A DNA stretch of 64,000 bases from Bacteroidota bacterium (GTDB lineage: Bacteria; Bacteroidota; Bacteroidia; AKYH767-A; OLB10): NCBI GenBank assembly GCA_016709725.1, contig JADJMG010000007.1, positions 248,001 to 312,000 on the forward strand, written 5' to 3'. Position numbers and translations under genes: made by a program. Below are positions 36,237 through 44,880 of this stretch, piece after piece. The notes beneath the pieces were generated by a model. The model was not told the origin of the DNA. It saw only the letters and a program-made list of their open reading frames with translations, and made no database searches. Numbering within the stretch: position 1 is the first letter of the stretch; every line of letters begins with the position of its first letter.

Positions 36237-36767
36237 ATGAAAAATTGGCTTTTATTGATGGGCTTCTGTGTGGTGGTAGCCTGCACACGCCCACAAGTAG
36301 GATTGCAAGAGAAAATTTCGAAAGCAGAAACGGCACTCGATTTAGATTCAATACCAGTACCTAACAAAGAGAAAGCATCTGAGCTCATCCAAATGTATTT
36401 AGACTATGCCGATAATTACAAAGACGATACCTTATCGCCTTCGTATTTATTTAAAGCAGGCGAAATGAGTATTGCTGATGGAAAATTCGATCAATCGATT
36501 GAATTGTTCGGTCGCGTTCAACGTTATCCAAATTCCAACAAAGCAGGATCAGCTTTATTCATGCAAGGCTTCGTAGCCGAAAATCATAAACAAGATATGG
36601 AGCAAGCCAAAGGATTTTATCAAAAATTCTTAGAGAAATATCCCGATCATGTATTGGCAAACGACTGCCGCATGTTGTTACAACAACTTAGTTTGAGTCC
36701 AGAAGCATTGATCAAGATGTTCGAAATGCAAAATGGAATGACAGTAAGTGATTCACTCCCTCAGTAA
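36237..36767 (+). CDS. TPR-containing lipoprotein
   Basis: MKNWLLLMGFCVVVACTRP is a lipoprotein signal (Cys at 16); an upstream ATG two codons earlier is possible. The mature protein carries two to three tetratricopeptide units (LSPSYLFKAGEMSIADGKFDQSIELF, SALFMQGFVAENHKQDMEQAKGFYQKFLEKYPDH) as in BamD/YbgF-type periplasmic proteins. It precedes the TMTC-like membrane protein by 12 nt, so the two are probably co-transcribed. Function is inferred as a periplasmic scaffold. Confidence 0.8.
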   Translation: MKNWLLLMGFCVVVACTRPQVGLQEKISKAETALDLDSIPVPNKEKASELIQMYLDYADNYKDDTLSPSYLFKAGEMSIADGKFDQSIELFGRVQRYPNSNKAGSALFMQGFVAENHKQDMEQAKGFYQKFLEKYPDHVLANDCRMLLQQLSLSPEALIKMFEMQNGMTVSDSLPQ

Positions 36768-36779
36768 AACATAGAGTGC

Positions 36780-38686
36780 ATGTCGGAAAAGAAATTAAAT
36801 AAGAAGGAAAAATTTGCTGCGACAGCTAAAGCAAAGGAAAGCCATGTTTCCGCTCTACCTTTAAAAAATGATTTTCCGAAATGGTGGGCGTGGCTGCCTG
36901 CACTTCTCGGTTTCATTGTGTATGCTAACACTTTGAATTTTGGATTTGTGTTAGATGATTATGCTGCTATCCTCGAAAACACAAGCACTAAAAAAGGAAT
37001 GGCTGCCCTTGGTGAAATTTTTAGCACCAGTTATCGCTATGGATATATTCTTTTAGCCGATGAGTTATATCGTCCTTTACCGAAAGCCATCTTCGCCATT
37101 TTCTGGGATTTGTTTCCAAACAATGCAACCCCTGGACACCTACTTAACGTACTCCTTTTTGCTTTCACCTGTTATTTTATTTTTCGTCTGATTTGTAAAT
37201 GGTTTCCTCAGCAACAAAAATTAGCGTTACTCACATCCTTAATTTTTGCCGTTCATCCCATCCACACCGAAGTAGTGGCAAACATCAAAAGCTTAGATGA
37301 AATTTTATCCTTTCTCCTCTGCCTCCTGAGCCTCGATCAATATCTAACCTACAAAGAGAAGGGTAACATGTCTTCTATCTTTTTAGCCATGATTCTATTT
37401 TTCGCTGCGTTTCTCTGCAAAGAAAGCACCATAACATTCCTTCCCATATTTCCATTGTTTGTTTATTTCCGTTCGTCAACAAATCCATTTACCAACATTC
37501 GCATGTCCATCGTTGGTATGCAATGGATGCTAATTCCCACCATCATTTTCTTCCTGATCCGACATAAAGTATTAAACAATTCCGATATGTTTTCGGCGGC
37601 ACCACCCTCGGTAGCCGATAATGCTTTAATGTATGCCAAGGATTCGCTCACCCAATTATCAGGAGCAGTAGCGATGTTGGGATTCTATTTATATAAATTG
37701 ATAGTACCCCTAAATTTAAGTTTTGATTTATCTTATCCCGAAGTCACTCCGGCAGGAATCAGCGATTGGAAATTTATTTTATCAGCGGTAGTTTTACTTT
37801 TCTATTAGGATGGGCGATTAAAGGAATGAAAAATCGAAGCTCCTATAGTTTGGCTTTATTCTTTTTCTTTATCACGGTAGCTGTTTCTTCCAATATCTTC
37901 ATGCGCATTGGTACTCATTACGGTGAGCGTTTGATGTATGTGCCTTCTTTTAGTATTGTATTATTAATTTCCATATTGATCATTCATTTCCTCGAGAAGA
38001 AAGAATCATCTACAAAAAGTTTCACCATGCCAACGATGGTTGTCGCAGGTGTTATCGTTATTCTCTTTTCTGGACTCACCATAGCTCGCAATCCTGTTTG
38101 GGAAAGCAATGAGACCTTATACAACAGTGGATTGATCTCAGCACCTAATTCCGCGAGAGTGCATTATTACGTAGGTCTGTACAAAGTAAAAACCGATTAT
38201 CTCGAAACACTTCCTGAAAAGGATCGAGATGCTGCTTTCAACGACGGCGTGGTCCATCTAAAAAAATCAATTGAATTATATCCGTTTTTCACCGATGCAT
38301 GGACACAACTCGGCATTGCTAGTTATCGTGTAAAGAATTATCCGGAAGCACTTAAATACTATGAAGAAGCTGTAAAATTAAATCCTTATGATCCGGTTGT
38401 ACTTAATAACTCTGGATCTGTGTATTTTGATATGCAAAACTACAACGAAGCTTTAAAACGATATCAGCAAGCAGTAAAATACAAACCTGATTATGCCGAT
38501 GCGTTTATGAATATCGGATCCTGTTACGGAGTAGGAGGACAGTATGACTTAGCCATCACCAACCTCGAGCGGGCGGTAGAAATAAATCCCAACCTTACTC
38601 AAGCCTATTATTTTTTAGGAGTAACTTGGCGCAACAAAGGCAATGAAGCGATGGCCGCAAAGTATTTTGAACTCGCGAAGAAATAA
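36780..38686 (+). CDS. TMTC-like membrane protein with C-terminal TPR domain, frameshifted
   Basis: The N-terminal half has about ten membrane helices and a lumenal-type DDY acidic motif (GFVLDDYAAI) near residue 60. YRPLPKAIFAI and AVHPIHTEVVANIKSLDEILS follow, the pattern of the TMTC/GT-C O-mannosyltransferase-like family. The frame breaks at about 37800; adding one T to CTTTTC gives VVLLFLLGWAIKGMKN and about 635 residues. The C terminus has at least four TPRs (TDAWTQLGIASYRVKNYPEAL, ADAFMNIGSCYGVGGQYDLAI). It may glycosylate exported proteins, but no substrate is known. Confidence 0.82.
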
Positions 38687-38698
38687 TTCAGAATTCAG

Positions 38699-38716
38699 TC
38701 CCGATAGCTATCGGGA
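38699..38716. repeat. 18-bp palindrome TCCCGATAGCTATCGGGA, copy 4
   Basis: Exact copy flanked by GAATTCAG and CAGAATTAAGAATT. The interval 38687-39001 contains no gene. Confidence 0.9.
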
Positions 38717-39001
38717 TCAGAATTAAGAATTAGGTTGATCTATTCTGATTTTTTTACTTTACAATTCAATAATCTTAGCTTCCCTAATTGAAAAGTTGCA
38801 CAGATAATAGAGATCGTAGCGAACGCTGCAATCATGAATCTAGAAGACCGCTGCGTCGTTGCGTTTAAAATTTAATCTAAAATGATACCTTGCTTATTGT
38901 TCAAAATTAAAACTTAAAAAAATCTAACAACTAATAGCTAACATCTAACATCCTCCTAATCGAGGTAATAAACTCTAAACGACTAAAATTTAATTACGAT
39001 T

Positions 39002-39796
39002 CTAAATCATTTTACCTAAAAGTTTTTCGAGCTCATCGCTTGAAATGTTATAATGCATCTTCCCATCAATCGCCAAGGAAATATAACCCGTCTCTTCCGA
39101 TACAATAATGGAGATAGCATCACTTTGCTCCGTAATTCCAAGAGCAGCGCGATGCCTCATGCCGTAATGCGCTGGTAGGTCCGTATTTTCAGTAACAGGT
39201 AAAACACATCGAGCAGCTTTCACTTTATTGTTTTCGATGATGACCGCTCCATCATGCATGGGGGAGTTTTTGAAAAAGATGGATTCTAATAATCGTTTCG
39301 AAACATCAGCATCCATTAAATCACCTGTACTCTCATAAAACTTCAAATCGGATGATCGTGCAATGATAATGAGCGCTCCTGTCTTAGTCTTGGTCATAGA
39401 AACACAGGCTTTCACGATGGGCGCAATGTTTATTGGAATCGATTTTGGTGCTTTCCAATTCCAAGGTAAAATCTTTTTTGAGAGCCCTCCTTTACCAGTG
39501 AAGCGATTACTTCCAACAATTAATAAAAAACGTCGTACCTCTTGTTGAAATACAATGATGAGCGCCAATACACCAACACTCATAAATTGTCCGAGCAATG
39601 CGCCCAACAGTTGCATGTCGAGAATTTTAACAAACAACCACCACAAAACATAAATAGCAACGATACCAATAAAAATACTCATCGCCGCACCACCTTTCAG
39701 AAGCTGATAAATTTTATACAGCAAGAATCCCACAAGCAAGATATCCAGGATATCTAGCAGCCGTACACTCAGAAAGTCGATGTGAAATAATTCCAT
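39002..39796 (-). CDS. cdaA: diadenylate cyclase
   Basis: A c-di-AMP synthase, condensing two ATP. Three hydrophobic helices (about residues 15-85 of the longer reading) precede a DAC domain. The catalytic motifs are DGA (in NSPMHDGAVIIENN) and RHR (in YGMRHRAALGITEQSD). Start ATG 39796 (MELFHIDFLS) is chosen over a TTG 12 nt upstream because that TTG lies inside a TAATTTTG promoter element at 39806-39813. No CdaR or GlmM partner is adjacent. c-di-AMP usually governs potassium and osmotic balance. Confidence 0.93.
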   Translation of the reverse strand: MELFHIDFLSVRLLDILDILLVGFLLYKIYQLLKGGAAMSIFIGIVAIYVLWWLFVKILDMQLLGALLGQFMSVGVLALIIVFQQEVRRFLLIVGSNRFTGKGGLSKKILPWNWKAPKSIPINIAPIVKACVSMTKTKTGALIIIARSSDLKFYESTGDLMDADVSKRLLESIFFKNSPMHDGAVIIENNKVKAARCVLPVTENTDLPAHYGMRHRAALGITEQSDAISIIVSEETGYISLAIDGKMHYNISSDELEKLLGKMI

Positions 39797-39805
39797 AATA
39801 CCTGT

Positions 39806-39813
39806 CAAAATTA
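39806..39813 (-). promoter_or_regulatory. -7 promoter element of cdaA
   Basis: TAATTTTG on the minus strand (exact TAnnTTTG) ends 9 nt before the ATG at 39796. Confidence 0.5.
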
Positions 39814-39858
39814 GTTAAAATTAAAATAACGGAGTTAGCACACCTCAGAATCTTAGCG

Positions 39859-39876
39859 TCCCGATAGCTATCGGGA
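39859..39876. repeat. 18-bp palindrome TCCCGATAGCTATCGGGA, copy 5
   Basis: Exact copy preceded by TTAGCG. It is followed by GCGCAGCCTTAGCG, TTTGCGAGAAAAATTAGCG and related iterations to about 39950, like the cluster at 7871-7951. Confidence 0.9.
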
Positions 39877-39986
39877 TTAACATAGCGCAGCCTTAGCGTC
39901 TTAGCGTCTTTGCGAGAAAAATTAGCGTAGCGCAGCCTCAGCGAAAGAAAATAGCATAGTGATGCCGCCGAGATAAATCTTTGAAT

Positions 39987-41897
39987 TCAGTCTAACTTAC
40001 AGTAAACCTTCCCCACAATATCAATCCCTAACTCATCGGTATCCAACAACCATTTCAATACGGTTTTGAAATGGTCGAGTGGAATATGTTTGAAGTGTTC
40101 GCTAAGCTGATCGGGATCCATGGGCGATTGCAAAAGCGCATGTCGAATCTGATGGCAGAGTTCCTCCATCTCAATATCGTTCAATTCAATTTTATTCCGA
40201 TCGCGACAATAGTCACAAGTGCCACAGCGAACCAACTGCGACTCCCCAAAATAATTCAATAAAATCATGCTTCTGCATTCGTGCTGATTGATTAAAAAGT
40301 TTTTGAAGGCTTGAGCTCGCAAAACAAAGCGTTCTTTACGTTCTTCCAGTATGGCCTTTGAAATAATGATTTCCTTTTCATCAACTCGATTTTGGGTAAA
40401 TGTTAAAGTAGGTTTGTCGATGGCAGGAATGAATTCAAGCACATCCACCTTTTGCAAATAGTTCAATTGCTGTATTAATTCGGACAAAGTGATTCCAGCG
40501 CGCTGTGCCAATTCGGTTTCGCTAAAACGAACATAATCATCAAAAAGTCCGGTGTAGGAGCGAAGAATGATTTTAATGAGATGATCGAATTTTTGATTTT
40601 GTACTTGGAAAACATATAAATCGTTGGAGTTTACTAAAATTCGCAAGCGTGCTGGAAGGAAGATGGATTCACTCAGACTAATGTAATCTGCCAACTCCAA
40701 AATTTTAAGACAATTATAAGTTAAGAAATTATCGAAGGAATAGAATGCGCAAAATTCAACTAGGTCGAAGGTATGAATCACTTCAAAACCACTTTGCAAT
40801 GGAATCTGTAAATAGTTCCCCAAGGCTTTGTACACTCTTCTAATTTCTTCACGAGGAGGAAAATCGAGGAGGAGGCGTTTGTCCTTACTAATGAAATCAC
40901 TTTTATCATAAAGTACAACAGCATAGGATGGCTTTTCATCTCGACCTGCTCTCCCTGCTTCTTGGTAATAGCTTTCTAAATCATCGGGCAAATCCATATG
41001 AATGACGGTGCGCACATTGGGCTTATCGATGCCCATTCCGAAGGCATTTGTAGCTACAATCACTCGCGTTTGATCGTTCTTCCACTGCATTTGTCGCTCT
41101 GCTCGTGTTTGATGATTGAGTCCGGCATGATAGAAATTTGCAGAGATGCCATGTTTACGAATTGCATCGGCCATTTCTTGTGTCTTGCGTCGATTCCGAA
41201 CATATACAATTGAGGAACCTGGCATATTGTCGAGCACTTTGAAAAGATGTGTCATCTTATCTTCCGTTTCTCTTACAATATAAGAAATATTAGAGCGTGC
41301 AAAACTTTTAGCATAGACGGCAACGTTAGTTAGTTCCAACTTCTCGATAATATCATCTTTCACTTCAGGAGTTGCAGATGCAGTAAGGGCTAAGATGGGA
41401 ACTTTAGGAAAATTCTCTCGAATCTCGGCAATTTGCAAGTAAGGGGGACGAAAATCATATCCCCACTGCGAGATACAATGTGCTTCGTCCACTGCAATTA
41501 AATTTAATTTCATCTGCAAAAGATATTCTCTGAAAATAGGCGAGAGGAGTCGTTCCGGAGATACGTACAAAAATTTATAATCACCATAAATGCAATTATT
41601 GAGGGCACGTTCTACTTCGCTTTTCTTCATCCCGCTCACAATGGCGTGTGCACGAATTCCTTTTTGCAATAAATGTTCTTCTTGATCCTTCATTAAGGCG
41701 ATGAGTGGTGAAATCACCAAGCATAACCCAGGCTGACTCATGGCAGGCACTTGAAAACAAAGCGACTTTCCGCCTCCTGTGGGAAGCAATGCTACGGTAT
41801 CATTCCCCGACATCACAGAGCGAATAATATCTTCCTGCAAAGGCCGGAATTGATTGTAACCCCAGTACTGTGCTAAAATTTGGTGAATGAGGCTCAT
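39987..41897 (-). CDS. recQ: ATP-dependent DNA helicase RecQ
   Basis: A superfamily 2 3'-5' helicase of about 636 residues. Motif I is LLPTGGGKSLCFQ, motif II is VDEAHCISQWG, and motif VI is YYQEAGRAGRDEKP. A RecQ-Ct zinc site (CRSMILLNYFGE...CGTCDYC) and winged helix follow. There is no clear HRDC domain, as in several Bacteroidota RecQ paralogues. ATG 41897 is chosen because an upstream in-frame ATG at 41915 lies inside the terminator hairpin 41911-41936. It acts in recombination and repair at stalled forks. Confidence 0.94.
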   Translation of the reverse strand: MSLIHQILAQYWGYNQFRPLQEDIIRSVMSGNDTVALLPTGGGKSLCFQVPAMSQPGLCLVISPLIALMKDQEEHLLQKGIRAHAIVSGMKKSEVERALNNCIYGDYKFLYVSPERLLSPIFREYLLQMKLNLIAVDEAHCISQWGYDFRPPYLQIAEIRENFPKVPILALTASATPEVKDDIIEKLELTNVAVYAKSFARSNISYIVRETEDKMTHLFKVLDNMPGSSIVYVRNRRKTQEMADAIRKHGISANFYHAGLNHQTRAERQMQWKNDQTRVIVATNAFGMGIDKPNVRTVIHMDLPDDLESYYQEAGRAGRDEKPSYAVVLYDKSDFISKDKRLLLDFPPREEIRRVYKALGNYLQIPLQSGFEVIHTFDLVEFCAFYSFDNFLTYNCLKILELADYISLSESIFLPARLRILVNSNDLYVFQVQNQKFDHLIKIILRSYTGLFDDYVRFSETELAQRAGITLSELIQQLNYLQKVDVLEFIPAIDKPTLTFTQNRVDEKEIIISKAILEERKERFVLRAQAFKNFLINQHECRSMILLNYFGESQLVRCGTCDYCRDRNKIELNDIEMEELCHQIRHALLQSPMDPDQLSEHFKHIPLDHFKTVLKWLLDTDELGIDIVGKVYCKLD

Positions 41898-41910
41898 GCC
41901 ATAAAAATAA

Positions 41911-41936
41911 AACATCGATCGTAAGAGATCGATGTT
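41911..41936 (-). terminator. terminator between the Usp genes and recQ
   Basis: AACATCGATC and GATCGATGTT form a perfect ten-base-pair stem with a six-base loop, followed on the minus strand by a T-rich tract that runs into recQ. Confidence 0.85.
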
Positions 41937-41961
41937 TTTATAATATTATATTAACAAGAGA

Positions 41962-42840
41962 TTAAAAAGTAACCGTTAATCGATCAGGATCGATCTCGGC
42001 AGGGCGAACAGTCATCACTGGAATCTTAGATCCGTTGATGACACGAGTAGCGTATGATCCCATCAACAGTCCAGTTATACTGGGCTCTTGTTCCGTCATA
42101 ATTACGACTAAGTCCGCATCAATTTCTTCCGCTGATGTTAACGTACCCTTTGAAAGATCATCCCCTTCCTTATAAATAATTTCCGTGTGGATACCATGAT
42201 CGAGTAAGAACTTTTCTACTTGCTCAATCTTAATCTTAAACTTGCGCTGATAATCTTCGTTTCCATTTCTCATCAGGCCAATTACGATCACATCTGAATT
42301 ATACTTTTTTGCAATTTCTAATGCAAAGTTTACTTTTTGACGCGATTCAGCAGAATCATCTATTGGGACAGCAATCTTGGTAAAACCAACTTTCTTTGCA
42401 TGTGTTTGAACAGAAATCACAGGACAAGGTGCTTCTTGCACTACACGTGTGGTATTACTTCCAATGATATAACTGTGACCACCTGCACCATGCGTTCCCA
42501 TGATGATGATATCGATATGTGCTTGCTTGGCTACATGCACAATGCGCTTATAAATTTTCCCTACTTCCGTAATGATTTGAACAGAGATACCATGCTCAGC
42601 ATGCAATTTATCAGCTAAGGCTTTTAAATTTTCGTTTGACGCTTCTTCCACTTTTTTCTCAAATCCAGTGAAGGCATGCGCAATTGAACTTGGGAAGGTC
42701 GTTGTTTCCACGATGTGCAATAAATAGACTTCTGCCTTCATTAACTTGGCCATAAAAATGCCATGCTCTAAACTTAACTCAGCGGTTTCCGAAAAATCAA
42801 ATGGAATAAGAATTTTTTTGATGTTGAGATCTTTTTGCAT
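41962..42840 (-). CDS. tandem-domain universal stress protein
   Basis: 292 residues made of two UspA domains. The first carries the ATP-binding signature GTHGAGGHSYIIGSNTTRV and the VQEAPCPVISV strand. The second (TKIAVPIDDSAESRQKVNFAL onward, with LMGSYATRVINGSKIPVMTV) has a degraded nucleotide site. Usp proteins accumulate under starvation and stress and bind ATP or AMP; a specific target is unknown. It lies 22 nt downstream of a paralogue with the same two-domain plan, so the pair arose by tandem duplication and is probably one operon. Confidence 0.9.
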   Translation of the reverse strand: MQKDLNIKKILIPFDFSETAELSLEHGIFMAKLMKAEVYLLHIVETTTFPSSIAHAFTGFEKKVEEASNENLKALADKLHAEHGISVQIITEVGKIYKRIVHVAKQAHIDIIIMGTHGAGGHSYIIGSNTTRVVQEAPCPVISVQTHAKKVGFTKIAVPIDDSAESRQKVNFALEIAKKYNSDVIVIGLMRNGNEDYQRKFKIKIEQVEKFLLDHGIHTEIIYKEGDDLSKGTLTSAEEIDADLVVIMTEQEPSITGLLMGSYATRVINGSKIPVMTVRPAEIDPDRLTVTF

Positions 42841-42862
42841 AGAATTAATTTTATTTTTCGTT

Positions 42863-43745
42863 CTAAGAAATTACAAATTCAGTCATGTTTTTTCGCTGGA
42901 TGGGTCGAATGGAACAAACGGGAACTTCAGAATTATTAATGATTTGTTGTGATTCCGTTCCAATGAAATACTCCGTCCATTCTAATTCTTGTTGTGTCAT
43001 GATCATAATTAAATCGGCATTGATGGCTTTAGCATGCACAAGTACCTCATCTGAAATATCACTACCCTTTAAGAATTCTCCGGTGCAAGTGATTTCATGA
43101 TCTTTTATAAAATCGAGTACTTGATCCATCTGCCTTTCCATTTTATTGATTAGAAATTCATCTGAAGTGGTTAACACGGTAACAACTTTTACTGTTGATT
43201 TAAAGAATTTCGCAATCTCAATACATTTTACAACTTTCTCTTTTGTTTCCTTTGAAAGGTCTAAAGGTAGTAAAATTACATCACATCCTGAACGATGCTG
43301 CTGACCTTTTATTGTAATCACCTGGACAATGCGCATCTCCAATTACTCTCACTGCATTAGAACCTATAAATTTCTTTTTTAAAGAACTTTCTCCAGCTGT
43401 TCCCATCACAATAAACATGGCATCTAATTCTTCCGCAACGTGAGTAACGGTCTCGTAAATTTTTCCTCTTTCTACTCGGCAATTAAAAACCAGCCCCGAC
43501 TTCGCTCTTGCTTCATTGGCAAACTCTTCTAACTTCATCTTAGCTTCTTCCCGAATCATGGCTTCGTGCTCATCATTATTTTTAAATAAATGTAAGAAGG
43601 TTTTAAATAAAGCCTCGTCAATAACATGTAATAATGTGATGTCGGCATGTGCCATTTTTGCAAGGTTGTACGTTTGGTTTACCGCAATTTTGGATTGATC
43701 ACTAAAATCAACTGGCACGATAATATTTCTCTTTTCGCTGCTCAT
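42863..43745 (-). CDS. tandem-domain universal stress protein, frameshifted
   Basis: The first UspA domain (KRNIIVPVDFSDQSKIAVNQTYNLAKMAHADITLLHVIDE) ends with GTAGESSLKKKFIGSNAVRVIGDAHCP, an ATP-binding loop. The frame then breaks at about 43326. Removing one G from CCAGGTG gives HCPVITIKGQQHRSGCDVI and joins the second Usp domain (ILLPLDLSKETKEKVVKCIEIAK), about 293 residues in total. Size and layout then match the downstream paralogue. The break sits in a GG doublet rather than an A/T run. Role as for the paralogue. Confidence 0.85.
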
Positions 43746-43798
43746 CTCTATTGGATTCTTTTATATTTGTTGGAGACAAAATTATTTGATTAAAGTAT

Positions 43799-44674
43799 AT
43801 GTCACAAATCCCTGAATCTGAATTGATTTTAAATCATGATGGAAGTGTCTATCATTTGAACTTGCATCCCCATGAAATTGCGCCTATTATCATCAATGTT
43901 GGCGATCCGGATCGAGTATCAATGGTAAGCAATTATTTTGATAAAGTTAATGTTAAAAAGCAAAAAAGAGAATTTGTAACCCATACAGGGGTTTATAAAG
44001 GGAAGGCTATGTCTGTGATTTCCACTGGAATAGGTACTGACAACATCGATATCGTCTATAATGAACTGGATGCCTTAGTGAACATCGATCTAAAAACTCG
44101 TACTATCAAGGAAAAGTTGACCTCTCTCAACTTAGTACGGATAGGCACTTCAGGTGCTTTGCAGAAAGAAATTGAGGTAGATCATTTTGTTTGTTCTCGT
44201 TTTGGTTTGGGGTTAGATGGGCTTTTAAATTTCTATAAACTTGTTAACACTCAAGAAGAAGAGGATATTATACATGCTTTTATAAAGCATTATCCGAACC
44301 ATAGCATTCTTCCTCAATCTTATATCTCTAAATCAGCCGATTCCCTTTTTAATCTCTTATCAACCAATATGTATACAGGAATCACGGCTTCCTGTTCTGG
44401 GTTTTATGGTCCACAAATGCGCCAACTGCGTTTGGAACCTTCTCGGATGGATATGATTGAACGCCTAAGTTCTTTCCGTTTTGGAGAACATCGGATCACC
44501 AATTTTGAAATGGAAACAGGTGCGATGTTCGGTTTGGCGTCGCTTTTAGGACATCAGTGTTGCGCCGTTAATGTGATAGTTGCTAATCGCATTTCGCAAC
44601 AATACTCAAAGGACGCAGATAGTGCGATGCATCGTCTTATTCAGATCACATTGGATCGATTATCCACCCTTTGA
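43799..44674 (+). CDS. nucleoside phosphorylase (uridine/purine phosphorylase family)
   Basis: 291 residues of the PNP_UDP_1 fold. NVGDPDRVSMV is the phosphate loop, VRIGTSGALQ the central strand, and NFEMETGAMFGLASLLGH the ribose-binding Glu-Met-Glu motif. It cleaves a nucleoside with phosphate to give the base and ribose-1-phosphate in salvage. Whether uridine or a purine nucleoside is preferred cannot be settled; the middle segment resembles Udp-like Bacteroidota proteins. It is divergent from the Usp pair, with only 53 nt between. Confidence 0.88.
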   Translation: MSQIPESELILNHDGSVYHLNLHPHEIAPIIINVGDPDRVSMVSNYFDKVNVKKQKREFVTHTGVYKGKAMSVISTGIGTDNIDIVYNELDALVNIDLKTRTIKEKLTSLNLVRIGTSGALQKEIEVDHFVCSRFGLGLDGLLNFYKLVNTQEEEDIIHAFIKHYPNHSILPQSYISKSADSLFNLLSTNMYTGITASCSGFYGPQMRQLRLEPSRMDMIERLSSFRFGEHRITNFEMETGAMFGLASLLGHQCCAVNVIVANRISQQYSKDADSAMHRLIQITLDRLSTL

Positions 44675-44880
44675 TTTTACCGATTGTTTTCCTTGGGGTT
44701 CAACCCTAGGCTTTTCGATCTATTGATTTCGATCTATTGCTAGTTAATTTTGATCAAATAATTTTATTTCGTATTTATCCATTTTGTTAGAACGATGTAA
44801 GTTTTTCGGTTTTTTGTCAATTTCCTTTTTTTTGTTGGTAGCATATTTGTTTCACCAACTACAGTTTAAACAATCTTATC
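44675..44880. other. intergenic region with hairpin and CGATCTATTG duplication
   Basis: CCTTGGGGTTCAACCCTAGG at 44691-44710 can fold and is followed by CTTTT; it may end the phosphorylase transcript. TTCGATCTATTG occurs twice (44715 and 44729). CATATTTG at 44842-44849 is a near match to a -7 element for the next gene. Confidence 0.4.

Noticed and set aside
35822..36388. 188-residue minus-strand ORF
   Set aside because: Antisense to the SDR C terminus and the TPR lipoprotein, both of which have clear family sequence.
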